DNA from: G963665495 sp963677785
GTDB lineage: Bacteria; Desulfobacterota; Desulfovibrionia; Desulfovibrionales; Desulfovibrionaceae
Direction: 5' to 3'
NCBI GenBank assembly: GCA_963677785.2
Contig: CAXXDH010000003.1
Span: 1,302,001 to 1,366,000 of the forward strand
Length of the DNA: 64,000 nt
Below the pieces are notes generated by a model, which was not told the origin of the DNA, did not search any database, and saw only the letters and a program-made list of their open reading frames with translations. A program made the translations under genes and the position numbers. Below are positions 36,679 through 46,973 of the stretch, one piece after another; positions within the stretch are counted from its first letter, which is position 1; each line of letters starts with the position of its first letter.

Positions 36679-36982
36679 GAATACCTGTTGCGTGAGAACC
36701 GCCGGCTGACGCGCCGGTTGCAGGAGGCGCGGCTGAAAATCAAAGCCGAGGTGGAAAACGTTGATTTCCAGACGCCTCGTGGCCTTGATGGATGATCGCT
36801 TCCGCACGCGCTCGACGTTGCTGACGTCCCAAATTCCGGTCAGCGACTGGCATGGCCGCTTTCAGGATCCAACTTTGGCGGACGCGGTGCTTGATCGCAT
36901 CGTCCACGAGTCGCACCGCGTGGATCTGAGCGGCGACTCCATGAGAAAAAAGACTTCGAGCTTGACCAAATCGGACACCTGA
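36679..36982 (+). pseudogene. IS21-family istB helper ATPase remnant (copy A)
   Basis: The plus strand reads EYLLRENRRLTRRLQEARL and VDFQTPRGLD, then jumps to DDRFRTRSTLLTSQIP and IVHESHRVDLSGDSMRK, the C-terminal part of IstB. The central ATPase core is deleted and the two parts are in different frames. The same remnant is present at 45265-45568. Confidence 0.75.
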
Positions 36983-37182
36983 TTCAAGGAGAAAGGAAAC
37001 CAGCGTCGTTCACTTCGAAGGTGGCCGATTTGATGATTTTGGCCGGCCGATTTGATGCGAATAGGCAGTTATTATCCAGGCAGCTTGATATGGTATCAAC
37101 CTGATGCCCCTATCCCCGATGCCGAAAGGCGTTGCGCAGTATGGATCCGGCGGATTGCATTGCCGGTGCGGCGTACCGGCGG

Positions 37183-37227
37183 GAGAGCCAGAAGCATGCC
37201 TTTGAAACAGGCATGCTTCTGGCTCTC
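37183..37227. terminator. 18-bp perfect stem-loop after the aminotransferase gene (copy A)
   Basis: GAGAGCCAGAAGCATGCC (37183-37200) pairs perfectly with 37210-37227 around a 9-base loop. It lies 39 bases past the aminotransferase stop codon. No T-run follows on either strand, so it may act with Rho or protect the mRNA 3' end. It is repeated at 45769-45813. Confidence 0.6.
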
Positions 37228-37265
37228 TTCGCGCTGGTCGCTCTTTCCGGCTTTTTCAGACAATC

Positions 37266-38387
37266 CTACAGAGTGGCATAAGCCGCTTCCACGGCTTCCT
37301 TGAGGATGGCCGCGGCCTGGTCGCAGTGCTCTTTGGCCAGAATCAGCGGGGGCACCATGCGGATGGTGTCGGGGCCGATGGCGGTGAGCAGCAGGCCGCG
37401 TTCGAAGCACGCCTGTTTGACCGCGGCGCCGACGGCCCGGTCGAATTCCGCGGCCACCAGCAGTCCCTTGCCCCGTACTTCCTTGAGATGGGGAAGCGCT
37501 TGCAGCTGATCCATGAAATACGTGCCCATTTTCCCGGCATTGGCGGCGAGGTCCTTGTCCAGCAGTTCTGTGATCTGGGCCAGAGACGCGGCGCAGCAGA
37601 CCGGATTGCCGCCGTAGGTCGTACCGTGCGCTCCCAGGGAAAAAGCCGAGGCGACTGCGTCGGACGCGCAGACAGCGGCAATGGGCATGCCGCCGCCCAT
37701 GGCCTTGGCCATGGTGAGAATGTCGGGTTTGACGCCGTAGTGCATGAACGCCATGATTTCGCCGGTACGGCACCAGCCGGTCTGGATCTCGTCAAACAGC
37801 AGAAGCAGACCTTTTTCCCTGCACAGGGCCCGGATGCCGTCCATGAATTCCTGGGTCGCGGTATTCACGCCGCCTTCGCCCTGCACCGGTTCCAGCAGAA
37901 TGGCGATGGTCTGGTCGGTCACCTTGTCCCGAAACGCGTCCACATCGTTGAACCGGGCATAGGAAAAACCGGGCAGCATGGGTTTGAAGCCCGCCTGGCA
38001 GGCGTTTTCGGGCTGGCCTGTTGCGCTCATGGCCCCGTAGGTCCGGCCGTGGAAACTGTTTTCCGCGGTGATGATATGGAATCTGTCCGGGCCGTATTTT
38101 TCCACCCCGTATTTGCGGGCCATCTTGATCATGGCCTCGTTGGCTTCGGTACCGGTGCTCTGAAAGAAGATCTTGTCCATTCCGACGGTGGTGCAGATTT
38201 TTTGGGCCAGGAGCGTCTGGGGAATGGTGTAGGGATAGTTGAAGGTATGGATGACGTCATCCACCTGGTCCTTGATTGCCTGCACCACCCTGTTGGTATA
38301 AAAGCCCTCCATGCCGAGAAAGCCGAAGGATTCATGCACGGTACGTCCGAACATGACAATGGGCACCGAGGTGAATCCGAGGTACAT
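37266..38387 (-). CDS. class III (ArgD-like) aminotransferase, N-terminally truncated (copy A)
   Basis: This 373-residue PLP enzyme has STGTEANEA, ENSFHGRTYGAM, LEPVQGEGG, LLFDEIQTGWCRTG (PLP aspartate) and TMAKAMGGGMP (Schiff-base lysine). It is closest in pattern to acetylornithine/ornithine-type aminotransferases. About 45 N-terminal residues of the family are missing: the frame has a TGA just before the ATG, and the DNA upstream is a permease fragment in another frame. It is therefore probably a deletion product, and activity is doubtful. Confidence 0.75.
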   Translation of the reverse strand: MYLGFTSVPIVMFGRTVHESFGFLGMEGFYTNRVVQAIKDQVDDVIHTFNYPYTIPQTLLAQKICTTVGMDKIFFQSTGTEANEAMIKMARKYGVEKYGPDRFHIITAENSFHGRTYGAMSATGQPENACQAGFKPMLPGFSYARFNDVDAFRDKVTDQTIAILLEPVQGEGGVNTATQEFMDGIRALCREKGLLLLFDEIQTGWCRTGEIMAFMHYGVKPDILTMAKAMGGGMPIAAVCASDAVASAFSLGAHGTTYGGNPVCCAASLAQITELLDKDLAANAGKMGTYFMDQLQALPHLKEVRGKGLLVAAEFDRAVGAAVKQACFERGLLLTAIGPDTIRMVPPLILAKEHCDQAAAILKEAVEAAYATL

Positions 38388-38559
38388 GGGGGGTGGTCAC
38401 CAGAATGACGATGAGCAGTGTGCCCACCGGACCGGCGACGGAATTGGTGATGATGCCGTTATCCAGGCCCCAGCGGGTGACGAACGGGCCGATCAGATTA
38501 TGAAACAGCAGCGGCAGCGAGCAGCCGACCATGCAGGCGATGATCGCGAGGGGCAGCGG
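38388..38559 (-). pseudogene. permease fragment (copy A)
   Basis: About 57 residues (PLPLAIIACMVGCSLPLL...GPVGTLLIVILV) are identical to part of the longer permease fragment at 46974-47316. They are cut on the right by the duplication junction at 38556-38561 and on the left by the aminotransferase gene. Confidence 0.7.
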
Positions 38560-38595
38560 CGTAGCCACATGCGCCGTCTCACCTTCAAAATACAA

Positions 38596-38626
38596 CCGGG
38601 CCGGAAATTTGAAATTTCCGGCCCGG
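38596..38626 (-). terminator. palindromic terminator of giant gene 2
   Basis: Identical to the palindrome at 31745-31775, here after the stop codon of giant gene 2. Confidence 0.65.
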
Positions 38627-38659
38627 TCGGTAAAGCGGCGAAGAGATTTCCGCCCGCGG

Positions 38660-41600
38660 TTATTGTTTAATGTCATTCGGCTTCCACTGTTCGGACACCG
38701 AGTTGTCCGGGTTGGTCAAGGTCCAGCTTTCGTAGAGCCCGTCGCTGCGCAGCTGCCAGGCGGCCACTTTGCCGGACGTTGCGCTGAACCAGAGCAGGTA
38801 GGGCGAACTGTTCAGGCTGATGGGGCCGATCAGGCTCCAGGTGTCCGTATTGTAGCTTGTTTCGGGGTTCATGAAGCCCCAGCCGTCGCCTTCGGTGAGG
38901 TTGACCAGACTGCAGCTTTCGCACAGCCGCCAATAGGCCAACTTGCCCTTGGTTTCGTTGTACCAGACCAGAGAAGGCGTACCGTCGAGCACCTGTTCGC
39001 TGTTCAGCGTCCAGTACGCGGCGACGGGTTCGTCGCTCACCATGCCCCAGGTTACGGAATCCAGCGCGTTGATGCGCCAGTAGGCTATTGTATTGGTTTC
39101 CAGATTTCTCCAGAACACCACGGGGCTGTCGCCGGCGTCGCTCGCCAGCAGCGCGCTCCAGTTCCCGCGTACGGGCTCGTCGGGAAGCAGGCGGCCCCAT
39201 TTCTCTTCCGTGTTTTGCAGAGTGCCGTTCGGATTTAGTTTCCAGTAGACCAGCCGCGTATTTTCCTCGTCCTGCCACAGCAGCACCGGAACGCCGTCCA
39301 CGTGCAGCGCGCCGACGAAGCGCCAGTTATCGGCCACGGGCGTATCGCACACCAGGCCCCAGCCCTCGTCTTCGGTGTCGTTGATAATGGTGCCGTCGTC
39401 ATTGGTGCGCCAGTACATCACCTGGCCGCTTTGCGTGTTGCGCCAGAAGAGCGTGTGCAGGTCGTTCATGTTCAGGCTGCCTGCCAGGGTCCAGTCGGCG
39501 TCCATGGTCAGGGTTTCGGACACAAATCCCCAGCCGCCGCCGTTGGCCATGTTTTTCAGCTGCCCGGAATTATTAAGACGCCAGTAGCAGACCTTGCCGT
39601 TTTCCACATTTCTCCAGAAGAGAATGTTGTTGCTCACGGTCGGGCCGGGATCCGGATCCGGCGTGGGGTCCGGCGTTGGGGAGGAGCTTACCTGCACCGA
39701 GGCCGGGGCCACGCTCATCAGTCCGTTTTTATCCGTGACCAGCAGTTCGAAAGCGTAGGTTGTGGTGGACGCGATGACAATGGGCGCCGCGTACGCGTTT
39801 GCCGGCGTCAGCACGGCAAAGGGCGTCAAGGCGACCAGGGCGGCCAGCGCCGGAAACGTTTCAGTTTGCGCCGAGGCCAGGGCCGCGCTCGGGAAGAGCG
39901 CCGCGCCACGGGAAAGGGCCGCTGTCGCGGCGGGGGTGGTGAAGCTCGGGCTGCAGGTGTCGGAGTCGTCCAGCGTCACGTTGGGGCCGGAGGTCTGGCG
40001 CCAGGCAAAGGTGAGTGTGGCGCCCGTGGAATCGCAGCCGTCAAGGGTCACTATGACGCCCGGAGTGCCGGTTTTGTCGTCGGCTTTCGCGTTGGGGCTG
40101 CTTCCGTCAGTGACGTTGACGATGGCTTCGGCAATGTCTTCGGCGCCTTCACTGTCCGTGACCGTGAGCTGAAAGAGCAGCCCGGTGGGAGCGTACGCCG
40201 CGGACGGCGCGGAGAACGTGGCCTGGGCCTTGTCCGGGTTGGTCAGTTCCACAGGCGTGCCTTTGAGCTGCTTCCACGCGTAGCTCAACTCGCCGCCTTC
40301 GGGGTCTGTGGAGGCGGAGCCGTTCAGGGTGACGTCGCCGGAGTCGGGTTTCACGTTCTGCGTATCGCCCGCATCGGCCGTGGGCGCTTCATTGTCCGCC
40401 GTCAGGTTGATCAGCACGGTGTCCGAGCCGGTGAGGCCGTTGTTGTCCGTGACCGTGAGTTTGAAGCGGTACGCGCCTTCGCTTTGGGCGCTGAAGCTGG
40501 TCTTTTGGGAGGCGGAGTTGTCGATGCTAACGGAGGCGCCGGAGATCTGCTCCCACTGGTAGCTTTTCAGGGCGTTGTTGTTGCCGCGCGCCACGGAATT
40601 GCTGCCGTCCAGGGTCACAGTGGCCGTGCTCGCGGTGCCGGCCGCCAGCGTTTGCAGGCTGACTTCCGCCGTGCCGGATTCGGCAATGTAGGCATAGGCC
40701 CGGGCCACGGGCGGCTGGTTTTCGGAGACGTTGACCACGGTGCTGTCCATGGCGGTCAGGCCGTTGTTGTCCGTGACCGTGATTTGAAAGACGTAAGTGC
40801 CCTTCGCGGTGGGGGTGAAAGTCCGGTTGCCATTGTCGGGGGTTGACGTGTTGGTCAGCTTATATGAATCGCCGCTGAGCTGTGTCCATTTGTAGGAAGC
40901 GATGGAGCCGTCCGGATCGAACGAGTTGCAGCCCATCAGAGTGACCGTAGCGCCGCTTTTCACGTTTTGTTCGGGGCCGGCGCTGGCCACGGGGGGGGTG
41001 TTGTTGTTCGTGACCACGTTGATGGTCACCTGGTCCGTATCCGTGAGGCCGTCGTTGTCCGTGACGGTCAGCGTAAACACGTAGGCCCCGCCCGAAGTGG
41101 GAGCGATAAAGCTCGCCTGAACAGCGTCGGCGTTGCTCAGGGTCACGGACTCATTGTCGGTGGTCCAGGCGTAGCCGACTATTGTGCCGTCCTGGTCCGA
41201 GGAATTGCCGCCGTCCAGGGTGACTTTCCGGCCGCCCGTCACGGTCTGCAACGGCCCGGCCTCGGCCACGGGCGGAATCTGGTTCTTTTTAATGAAGGTG
41301 GCCTCCACCTCGGTGTCCTCGCTCATGGTTACCTCGCAGGGCCCGGTGCCCTCGCACAGGCTCCAGCCCCGGAATTCGGAGCCGTCCGCGGCCGCGGCAG
41401 TGAGCGTGACCGGAGAATCGCTTGAAGAAAAACCAGCGGAACAGCTGCCGCCGTCGCCGTCGCAGCTGATGCCCGCGGGATCGCTGGTGACGGTGCCGGT
41501 GCCGGCGCCGGCAAGGGTGACGGTGAGGGTTTTCTTTGCCGAGGTTTTAAAGGTTTTTTCGCCGCCGTCGGTGGCGCCGGCGGAGTTCTCGGCCACGACT

Positions 41601-44600
41601 CGGTAATAATAGGTGGTGTCCGCCTCCAGATTGCTTACGGCCGCGCTGACGGCTGTGTCGGTGCTGCCCGTCACCGGGCTTGGCGAGGCGTTTATGGTGG
41701 AGCCGTAGGCGTTGCTCGTGCCGTATTCGAATGTAACCGTTGTGCTTATTCCGTTGGCGTTGACCGTGCCTTTCAGGGTGGCGCCGCTGTCGGTCAGCCC
41801 GCCGGCATCGTTGGTGGTGGCGTCCGGCTTGCCGAGGGTTTTAAACGTCATGTCGCTGCCGTACGAGGTGCCCGCGGCGCTCGTGGCTTTCACCCGGTAA
41901 TGATAGGTGGTCTTTCCTTCCAGACCGCTGCTGATGGTCGCGCTGACGGCGGTGCCGGCGCTGCCCGTCACCGTGCTTGGCGAGGCGTTTATCTCGTTGC
42001 CGTAGGAAGCGCTTGTGCCGTATTGGAATACGACCGATGTGCTCAAATCATGAGCGTTGACCGTGCCGTTCAGGGTGGCGCCGTTTTTGGTGACGCTTCC
42101 GGCGGGTCCTGTGGTGGCGTCGGGCTTCCAGGTGGTCTCGAACGTCATGTTGTCGCCGTAGGTGGTGCCCGCGGAGTTCGTTGCCACCACACGGTAATTA
42201 TAGGTTACGTTTGCCGTCAGGCCGCTGATGCCCGCGCTGACGCTGGTTGCGCCGTCGCTATGCTTTACCGTGCTCGGGGTGGCGGTTACGTGGGTTCCGT
42301 AGGAAGTGGTCGTGCCGTATTCGAATGTAACCGTCGTGTCCGCTCCGTTGGCGGTGACCGTGCCTTTCAGTGTGGCGCTGCTTTGGGTGGTGTCTCCGGC
42401 CGCGTTGGTGAGGGCGGTCGGCTTGCCGAGGGTTGTGAAGGTCATGTCGTCGCCGTAGGTGGTATCCACGGAGTTCACGGCCTTCACACGGTAATGATAG
42501 GTGGTATTTTCAGCCAGACTGCTAAGGTTCAGGCTGACGCCGGTCGCGTCGCGTCCGGTCACCGAGCTTGGCGAGGCGCTTATCGCGTTGCCGTAGGAAG
42601 TGTCCGTGCCGTATTCGAATGTAACCGTCGTGTCCGCTCCGTTGGCGGTGACCGTGCCGTTGAGGGTGGCGCTGTCGTTTGTGACGCTTCCGGCCGCGCC
42701 GGTGGTGGCGCTGGGCGGTCCCAGGGTGGTAAACGTCATGTTGTCGCCGTAGATTGTCTCCTCGCCGTTGTCGGCCACCACCCGGTAGTGGTAGAGGGTG
42801 TTCGCCGACAGGCCGGAGACGGCCGCGCTGACGCTGGTGTCGGAGCTGCCCCCCACCGGGCTTTGGCTGGCGGTTGCGTTGGAGCCGTAGGAGGTGCTCG
42901 TGCCGTATTCGAATGTGACCGTTGTGCTTATGCCGTAGGCGTTGACCGTGCCTTTCAGGGTGGCGCTGCTGTCGGTCAGCCCGCCGGCATGGTTGGTGGT
43001 GGCGTCGGGCGCGCCCTGGGTGGTGAAGGTCATATCCGCGCCGGTGCTGGTTCCCTTGCTGCTCTGCGCCCACACCTGGTAGTGATAGGTGGTTTTTTCC
43101 GAGAGGCCGCTGATGGCCGCGCTGACGGCTGTTTGCGAAGCTTCGGAAGCTAACTGGCTTGGCGTGGCGTTCACGACGGTGCCGTAGGACTCGGTTTCGC
43201 CGTAATAAAATTTGACGGTGGTTGCGGCGCCGTTGGGAGCAACGAGGCCGTTTAAGGTGGCGGTGGTTCTCGCTATGTTTCCGGCCGCTTTGGTGGTGGT
43301 GCTGGGCTCAACAGGGAGCTCCACCTCCACCGCGCCGATATCCCATCGGTCGCCCTGCGGTCGTCCAATACCCCGAACATCGTATCTGGTCGCCTCGTAA
43401 ATGTCCCCGGACGTTAGTGTTTTTCCCGCGTCGATGAGCGAACTGTTCGCGCTGGGAAGCAGGGCCTGCACGCCGGCGCTGCCTTCCACATTTATCAAAG
43501 TGTCCAGCTTGAGCGTGGTTACGTCTACGTCCTGCGAGCTTGGGGGATCGTCGCCGCTGGTGTCCACGGTGCCGTTGCCGTCCACGTTGTAAATGCCGCT
43601 GATGCTGTTGCCGCCTGCCAAAGTTATTTCCGCATTAAACGGTGCTCCGTTCATTTCAGTATTGCCCAAGGTGATGGCATAGTCTGCGGACGAGTCCGCA
43701 ACCACCGAATTGATCAGGGTTACGGGATTTTCCTCATAAGATCCTTCAATATACAACGGGGCTTCCGTAAAGTATTCGCTTACGTTGGAGATCGGATTGT
43801 CGTAGATTGTAACCGAAGCAAGGGTGATTTTGCTTCCACTAAAATATAATGCGGAACCATTGCCGCAGGAGTTGTTGTAAAAAGTTGTGTTGGTTATGTA
43901 TGATCCTTCTTGTTTGCCATCAAGCCTGACCGTACCGCTTCCTCCAAGCGTCTCCTCTTGACCGTATACGCATGTCTTGTTTCCGACAAAAGAACAATTT
44001 TGCATTTTGAAGACATTTCCGGAGGAATCGTATAAAATGCCTCCATATACACCTGTTTTATTTGAGGGGGTCGCATAGGCCTTATTGGAGCTGAAGGAGC
44101 AGTTTTCTATGGTGGTATCCGTGTTGTTGTTCAAATTGACAATACAGCCTGAAAAAGAGTTTAAGCTTCCCGAACCTGAATACCCGCCGGTATTTTCGGA
44201 AAATACTGAATTTCTGATTATTACTGTTTGCGAGGTCTCCCAGGAGTTGACGCCGCCGTAGAGCGCCGCGCCGGCGATTGCCTGGTTGTGTGCGAACGCG
44301 CAGTCTTCGACCGTATAATCGACAGTGCTTGCAAAGCTGGTTTGGAGAGCGACCGCCCCGCCATTTTCCGCCCGGTTGTTGGTAAAGGTGCAGTTTTTCA
44401 GCGTGAGCGATCCGTCGAGTGGAGAGTTGGAGTTACCTGGGAAGAAAGAGACAGCCCCTCCGTAGCTTGTAGCAGCCGTGCCGCAGGTATCAAAGGTCAG
44501 ATTTTCTATGGTGATATTAAGCGTATACCGAGTTTCCTCGGTGCTGCCGGTGGTGGTCAAGGCGTCGCAGGCGTTGTTGGTGGTGATGAGCACGGTCGCG

Positions 44601-44887
44601 TCCGTGGGACCGGTGATTTTCAGAGTTCTCACGTAAGTGTTGTTCTCGACGTCGGGCTGTATGTTGATCGCTTCATCCAGCGTGATGGTCTCGTTTGTGG
44701 AGAAAGCACCCGCATCAAAAGTGATTTCCTCGACGCTCGCATTTTCAATACACGCGCGCAAAGAGCCTTCGCCGTCAGACCCAGTGGTGCTTACCACGCA
44801 GGCTGCGACGGCGTCGCTTGTCCAGACCAACATGAGGCAGAGCATTGCGAAAAAACAAAATGGAAGGTTGCTCCGAAACAGATTCAT
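38660..44887 (-). CDS. giant modular exported protein 2 (beta-helix/FN3/PKD type)
   Basis: This 2,075-residue protein has a signal peptide ending near AVAAC. Residues 30-530 look like a right-handed beta-helix of the polymorphic outer membrane protein type, rich in NCTFTNNRAENGGAV-like rungs. Residues about 540-1125 are six fibronectin-III-like repeats of about 98 residues, each with ATLxGTVxANGxxTTVTFEYG and TTYHYRV. From about residue 1142 to the end the sequence is nearly identical to giant protein 1 (B-like repeat, PKD/K319 domains, DP hinge, six YWRL repeats). The DP hinge is shorter than in protein 1. It is probably a surface-exposed adhesin or matrix protein. The secretion route is not evident. 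Confidence 0.78.
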   Translation of the reverse strand: MNLFRSNLPFCFFAMLCLMLVWTSDAVAACVVSTTGSDGEGSLRACIENASVEEITFDAGAFSTNETITLDEAINIQPDVENNTYVRTLKITGPTDATVLITTNNACDALTTTGSTEETRYTLNITIENLTFDTCGTAATSYGGAVSFFPGNSNSPLDGSLTLKNCTFTNNRAENGGAVALQTSFASTVDYTVEDCAFAHNQAIAGAALYGGVNSWETSQTVIIRNSVFSENTGGYSGSGSLNSFSGCIVNLNNNTDTTIENCSFSSNKAYATPSNKTGVYGGILYDSSGNVFKMQNCSFVGNKTCVYGQEETLGGSGTVRLDGKQEGSYITNTTFYNNSCGNGSALYFSGSKITLASVTIYDNPISNVSEYFTEAPLYIEGSYEENPVTLINSVVADSSADYAITLGNTEMNGAPFNAEITLAGGNSISGIYNVDGNGTVDTSGDDPPSSQDVDVTTLKLDTLINVEGSAGVQALLPSANSSLIDAGKTLTSGDIYEATRYDVRGIGRPQGDRWDIGAVEVELPVEPSTTTKAAGNIARTTATLNGLVAPNGAATTVKFYYGETESYGTVVNATPSQLASEASQTAVSAAISGLSEKTTYHYQVWAQSSKGTSTGADMTFTTQGAPDATTNHAGGLTDSSATLKGTVNAYGISTTVTFEYGTSTSYGSNATASQSPVGGSSDTSVSAAVSGLSANTLYHYRVVADNGEETIYGDNMTFTTLGPPSATTGAAGSVTNDSATLNGTVTANGADTTVTFEYGTDTSYGNAISASPSSVTGRDATGVSLNLSSLAENTTYHYRVKAVNSVDTTYGDDMTFTTLGKPTALTNAAGDTTQSSATLKGTVTANGADTTVTFEYGTTTSYGTHVTATPSTVKHSDGATSVSAGISGLTANVTYNYRVVATNSAGTTYGDNMTFETTWKPDATTGPAGSVTKNGATLNGTVNAHDLSTSVVFQYGTSASYGNEINASPSTVTGSAGTAVSATISSGLEGKTTYHYRVKATSAAGTSYGSDMTFKTLGKPDATTNDAGGLTDSGATLKGTVNANGISTTVTFEYGTSNAYGSTINASPSPVTGSTDTAVSAAVSNLEADTTYYYRVVAENSAGATDGGEKTFKTSAKKTLTVTLAGAGTGTVTSDPAGISCDGDGGSCSAGFSSSDSPVTLTAAAADGSEFRGWSLCEGTGPCEVTMSEDTEVEATFIKKNQIPPVAEAGPLQTVTGGRKVTLDGGNSSDQDGTIVGYAWTTDNESVTLSNADAVQASFIAPTSGGAYVFTLTVTDNDGLTDTDQVTINVVTNNNTPPVASAGPEQNVKSGATVTLMGCNSFDPDGSIASYKWTQLSGDSYKLTNTSTPDNGNRTFTPTAKGTYVFQITVTDNNGLTAMDSTVVNVSENQPPVARAYAYIAESGTAEVSLQTLAAGTASTATVTLDGSNSVARGNNNALKSYQWEQISGASVSIDNSASQKTSFSAQSEGAYRFKLTVTDNNGLTGSDTVLINLTADNEAPTADAGDTQNVKPDSGDVTLNGSASTDPEGGELSYAWKQLKGTPVELTNPDKAQATFSAPSAAYAPTGLLFQLTVTDSEGAEDIAEAIVNVTDGSSPNAKADDKTGTPGVIVTLDGCDSTGATLTFAWRQTSGPNVTLDDSDTCSPSFTTPAATAALSRGAALFPSAALASAQTETFPALAALVALTPFAVLTPANAYAAPIVIASTTTYAFELLVTDKNGLMSVAPASVQVSSSPTPDPTPDPDPGPTVSNNILFWRNVENGKVCYWRLNNSGQLKNMANGGGWGFVSETLTMDADWTLAGSLNMNDLHTLFWRNTQSGQVMYWRTNDDGTIINDTEDEGWGLVCDTPVADNWRFVGALHVDGVPVLLWQDEENTRLVYWKLNPNGTLQNTEEKWGRLLPDEPVRGNWSALLASDAGDSPVVFWRNLETNTIAYWRINALDSVTWGMVSDEPVAAYWTLNSEQVLDGTPSLVWYNETKGKLAYWRLCESCSLVNLTEGDGWGFMNPETSYNTDTWSLIGPISLNSSPYLLWFSATSGKVAAWQLRSDGLYESWTLTNPDNSVSEQWKPNDIKQ

Positions 44888-45227
44888 AGGTCCCCCTGGT
44901 GTTCATCATGTGAATAATTTTTAAAGCCAATACGTGTCAGCGAATCCAGAAGACGTCCGGCACGCACATGCGTATGTACTGATTTTTCCGAATGGTTATG
45001 ATTGCGCTTGCCTGTTGCAGAAAACCAAAGCATTCACTCCTCCGTTACGTACGCATTGCAAGGGTAACCGCTTTAGGCAGGCCCGAAAAACGACCCCCTC
45101 CCTTCAGGCCTGGCTAAAGCACCTGTCCTCCCCCATGTCCCGGCCGCATGGGGAGCAGGCCGAGACAAAAGTCAATTTAGTCTAATCTAAAATAGAAAAA
45201 AGAGTAAACAATGGAACATAAAAAAGT

Positions 45228-45251
45228 CGTCATGTGACGCGTCACATGACG
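45228..45251. promoter_or_regulatory. 24-bp perfect palindrome (copy B)
   Basis: Identical to 36642-36665 and in the same position relative to giant gene 2. Confidence 0.5.
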
Positions 45252-45264
45252 TCATCCAGACAAG

Positions 45265-45568
45265 GAATACCTGTTGCGTGAGAACCGCCGGCTGACGCGC
45301 CGGTTGCAGGAGGCGCGGCTGAAAATCAAAGCCGAGGTGGAAAACGTTGATTTCCAGACGCCTCGTGGCCTTGATGGATGATCGCTTCCGCACGCGCTCG
45401 ACGTTGCTGACGTCCCAAATTCCGGTCAGCGACTGGCATGGCCGCTTTCAGGATCCAACTTTGGCGGACGCGGTGCTTGATCGCATCGTCCACGAGTCGC
45501 ACCGCGTGGATCTGAGCGGCGACTCCATGAGAAAAAAGACTTCGAGCTTGACCAAATCGGACACCTGA
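45265..45568 (+). pseudogene. IS21-family istB remnant (copy B)
   Basis: Same two-part IstB remnant with the central deletion as at 36679-36982, so the deletion predates the duplication. Confidence 0.75.
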
Positions 45569-45768
45569 TTCAAGGAGAAAGGAAACCAGCGTCGTTCACT
45601 TCGAAGGTGGCCGATTTGATGATTTTGGCCGGCCGATTTGATGCGAATAGGCAGTTATTATCCAGGCAGCTTGATATGGTATCAACCTGATGCCCCTATC
45701 CCCGATGCCGAAAGGCGTTGCGCAGCATTGATCCGGCGGATTGCATTGCCGGTGCGGCGTACCGGCGG

Positions 45769-45813
45769 GAGAGCCAGAAGCATGCCTTTGAAACAGGCAT
45801 GCTTCTGGCTCTC
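45769..45813. terminator. 18-bp perfect stem-loop (copy B)
   Basis: Duplicate of the stem-loop at 37183-37227, 39 bases past the stop codon of the second aminotransferase copy. Confidence 0.6.
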
Positions 45814-45851
45814 TTCGCGCTGGTCGCTCTTTCCGGCTTTTTCAGACAATC

Positions 45852-46973
45852 CTACAGAGTGGCATAAGCCGCTTCCACGGCTTCCTTGAGGATGGCCGCG
45901 GCCTGGTCGCAGTGCTCTTTGGCCAGAATCAGCGGGGGCACCATGCGGATGGTGTCGGGGCCGATGGCGGTGAGCAGCAGGCCGCGTTCGAAGCACGCCT
46001 GTTTGACCGCGGCGCCGACGGCCCGGTCGAATTCCGCGGCCACCAGCAGTCCCTTGCCCCGTACTTCCTTGAGATGGGGAAGCGCTTGCAGCTGATCCAT
46101 GAAATACGTGCCCATTTTCCCGGCATTGGCGGCGAGGTCCTTGTCCAGCAGTTCTGTGATCTGGGCCAGAGACGCGGCGCAGCAGACCGGATTGCCGCCG
46201 TAGGTCGTACCGTGCGCTCCCAGGGAAAAAGCCGAGGCGACTGCGTCGGACGCGCAGACAGCGGCAATGGGCATGCCGCCGCCCATGGCCTTGGCCATGG
46301 TGAGAATGTCGGGTTTGACGCCGTAGTGCATGAACGCCATGATTTCGCCGGTACGGCACCAGCCGGTCTGGATCTCGTCAAACAGCAGAAGCAGACCTTT
46401 TTCCCTGCACAGGGCCCGGATGCCGTCCATGAATTCCTGGGTCGCGGTATTCACGCCGCCTTCGCCCTGCACCGGTTCCAGCAGAATGGCGATGGTCTGG
46501 TCGGTCACCTTGTCCCGAAACGCGTCCACATCGTTGAACCGGGCATAGGAAAAACCGGGCAGCATGGGTTTGAAGCCCGCCTGGCAGGCGTTTTCGGGCT
46601 GGCCTGTTGCGCTCATGGCCCCGTAGGTCCGGCCGTGGAAACTGTTTTCCGCGGTGATGATATGGAATCTGTCCGGGCCGTATTTTTCCACCCCGTATTT
46701 GCGGGCCATCTTGATCATGGCCTCGTTGGCTTCGGTACCGGTGCTCTGAAAGAAGATCTTGTCCATTCCGACGGTGGTGCAGATTTTTTGGGCCAGGAGC
46801 GTCTGGGGAATGGTGTAGGGATAGTTGAAGGTATGGATGACGTCATCCACCTGGTCCTTGATTGCCTGCACCACCCTGTTGGTATAAAAGCCCTCCATGC
46901 CGAGAAAGCCGAAGGATTCATGCACGGTACGTCCGAACATGACAATGGGCACCGAGGTGAATCCGAGGTACAT
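45852..46973 (-). CDS. class III (ArgD-like) aminotransferase, N-terminally truncated (copy B)
   Basis: Protein identical to the copy at 37266-38387, with the same missing N-terminus and the same join to the permease fragment. The truncation therefore happened before the tandem duplication. Together with the permease and aldehyde dehydrogenase remnants to the right, it suggests a former operon for uptake, transamination and oxidation of an amino acid. Confidence 0.75.
   Translation of the reverse strand: MYLGFTSVPIVMFGRTVHESFGFLGMEGFYTNRVVQAIKDQVDDVIHTFNYPYTIPQTLLAQKICTTVGMDKIFFQSTGTEANEAMIKMARKYGVEKYGPDRFHIITAENSFHGRTYGAMSATGQPENACQAGFKPMLPGFSYARFNDVDAFRDKVTDQTIAILLEPVQGEGGVNTATQEFMDGIRALCREKGLLLLFDEIQTGWCRTGEIMAFMHYGVKPDILTMAKAMGGGMPIAAVCASDAVASAFSLGAHGTTYGGNPVCCAASLAQITELLDKDLAANAGKMGTYFMDQLQALPHLKEVRGKGLLVAAEFDRAVGAAVKQACFERGLLLTAIGPDTIRMVPPLILAKEHCDQAAAILKEAVEAAYATL

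Larger units (their letters stand above)
31705..38559. repeat. tandem duplication unit A (6.9 kb)
   Basis: The segment carries the first giant surface protein, an IS21 remnant, an aminotransferase gene and a permease fragment. It is repeated in the same order at 38556-47145. Outside the N-terminal part of the giant gene the copies differ at only a few bases. The junction has GCGGCGTAGCCA matched by GCGGAGTAGCCA at the far end of unit B. Confidence 0.85.

Noticed and set aside
39302..40846. 514-codon plus-strand frame inside giant gene 2
   Set aside because: Antisense shadow of the repetitive PKD region. The same shadow appears in giant gene 1.
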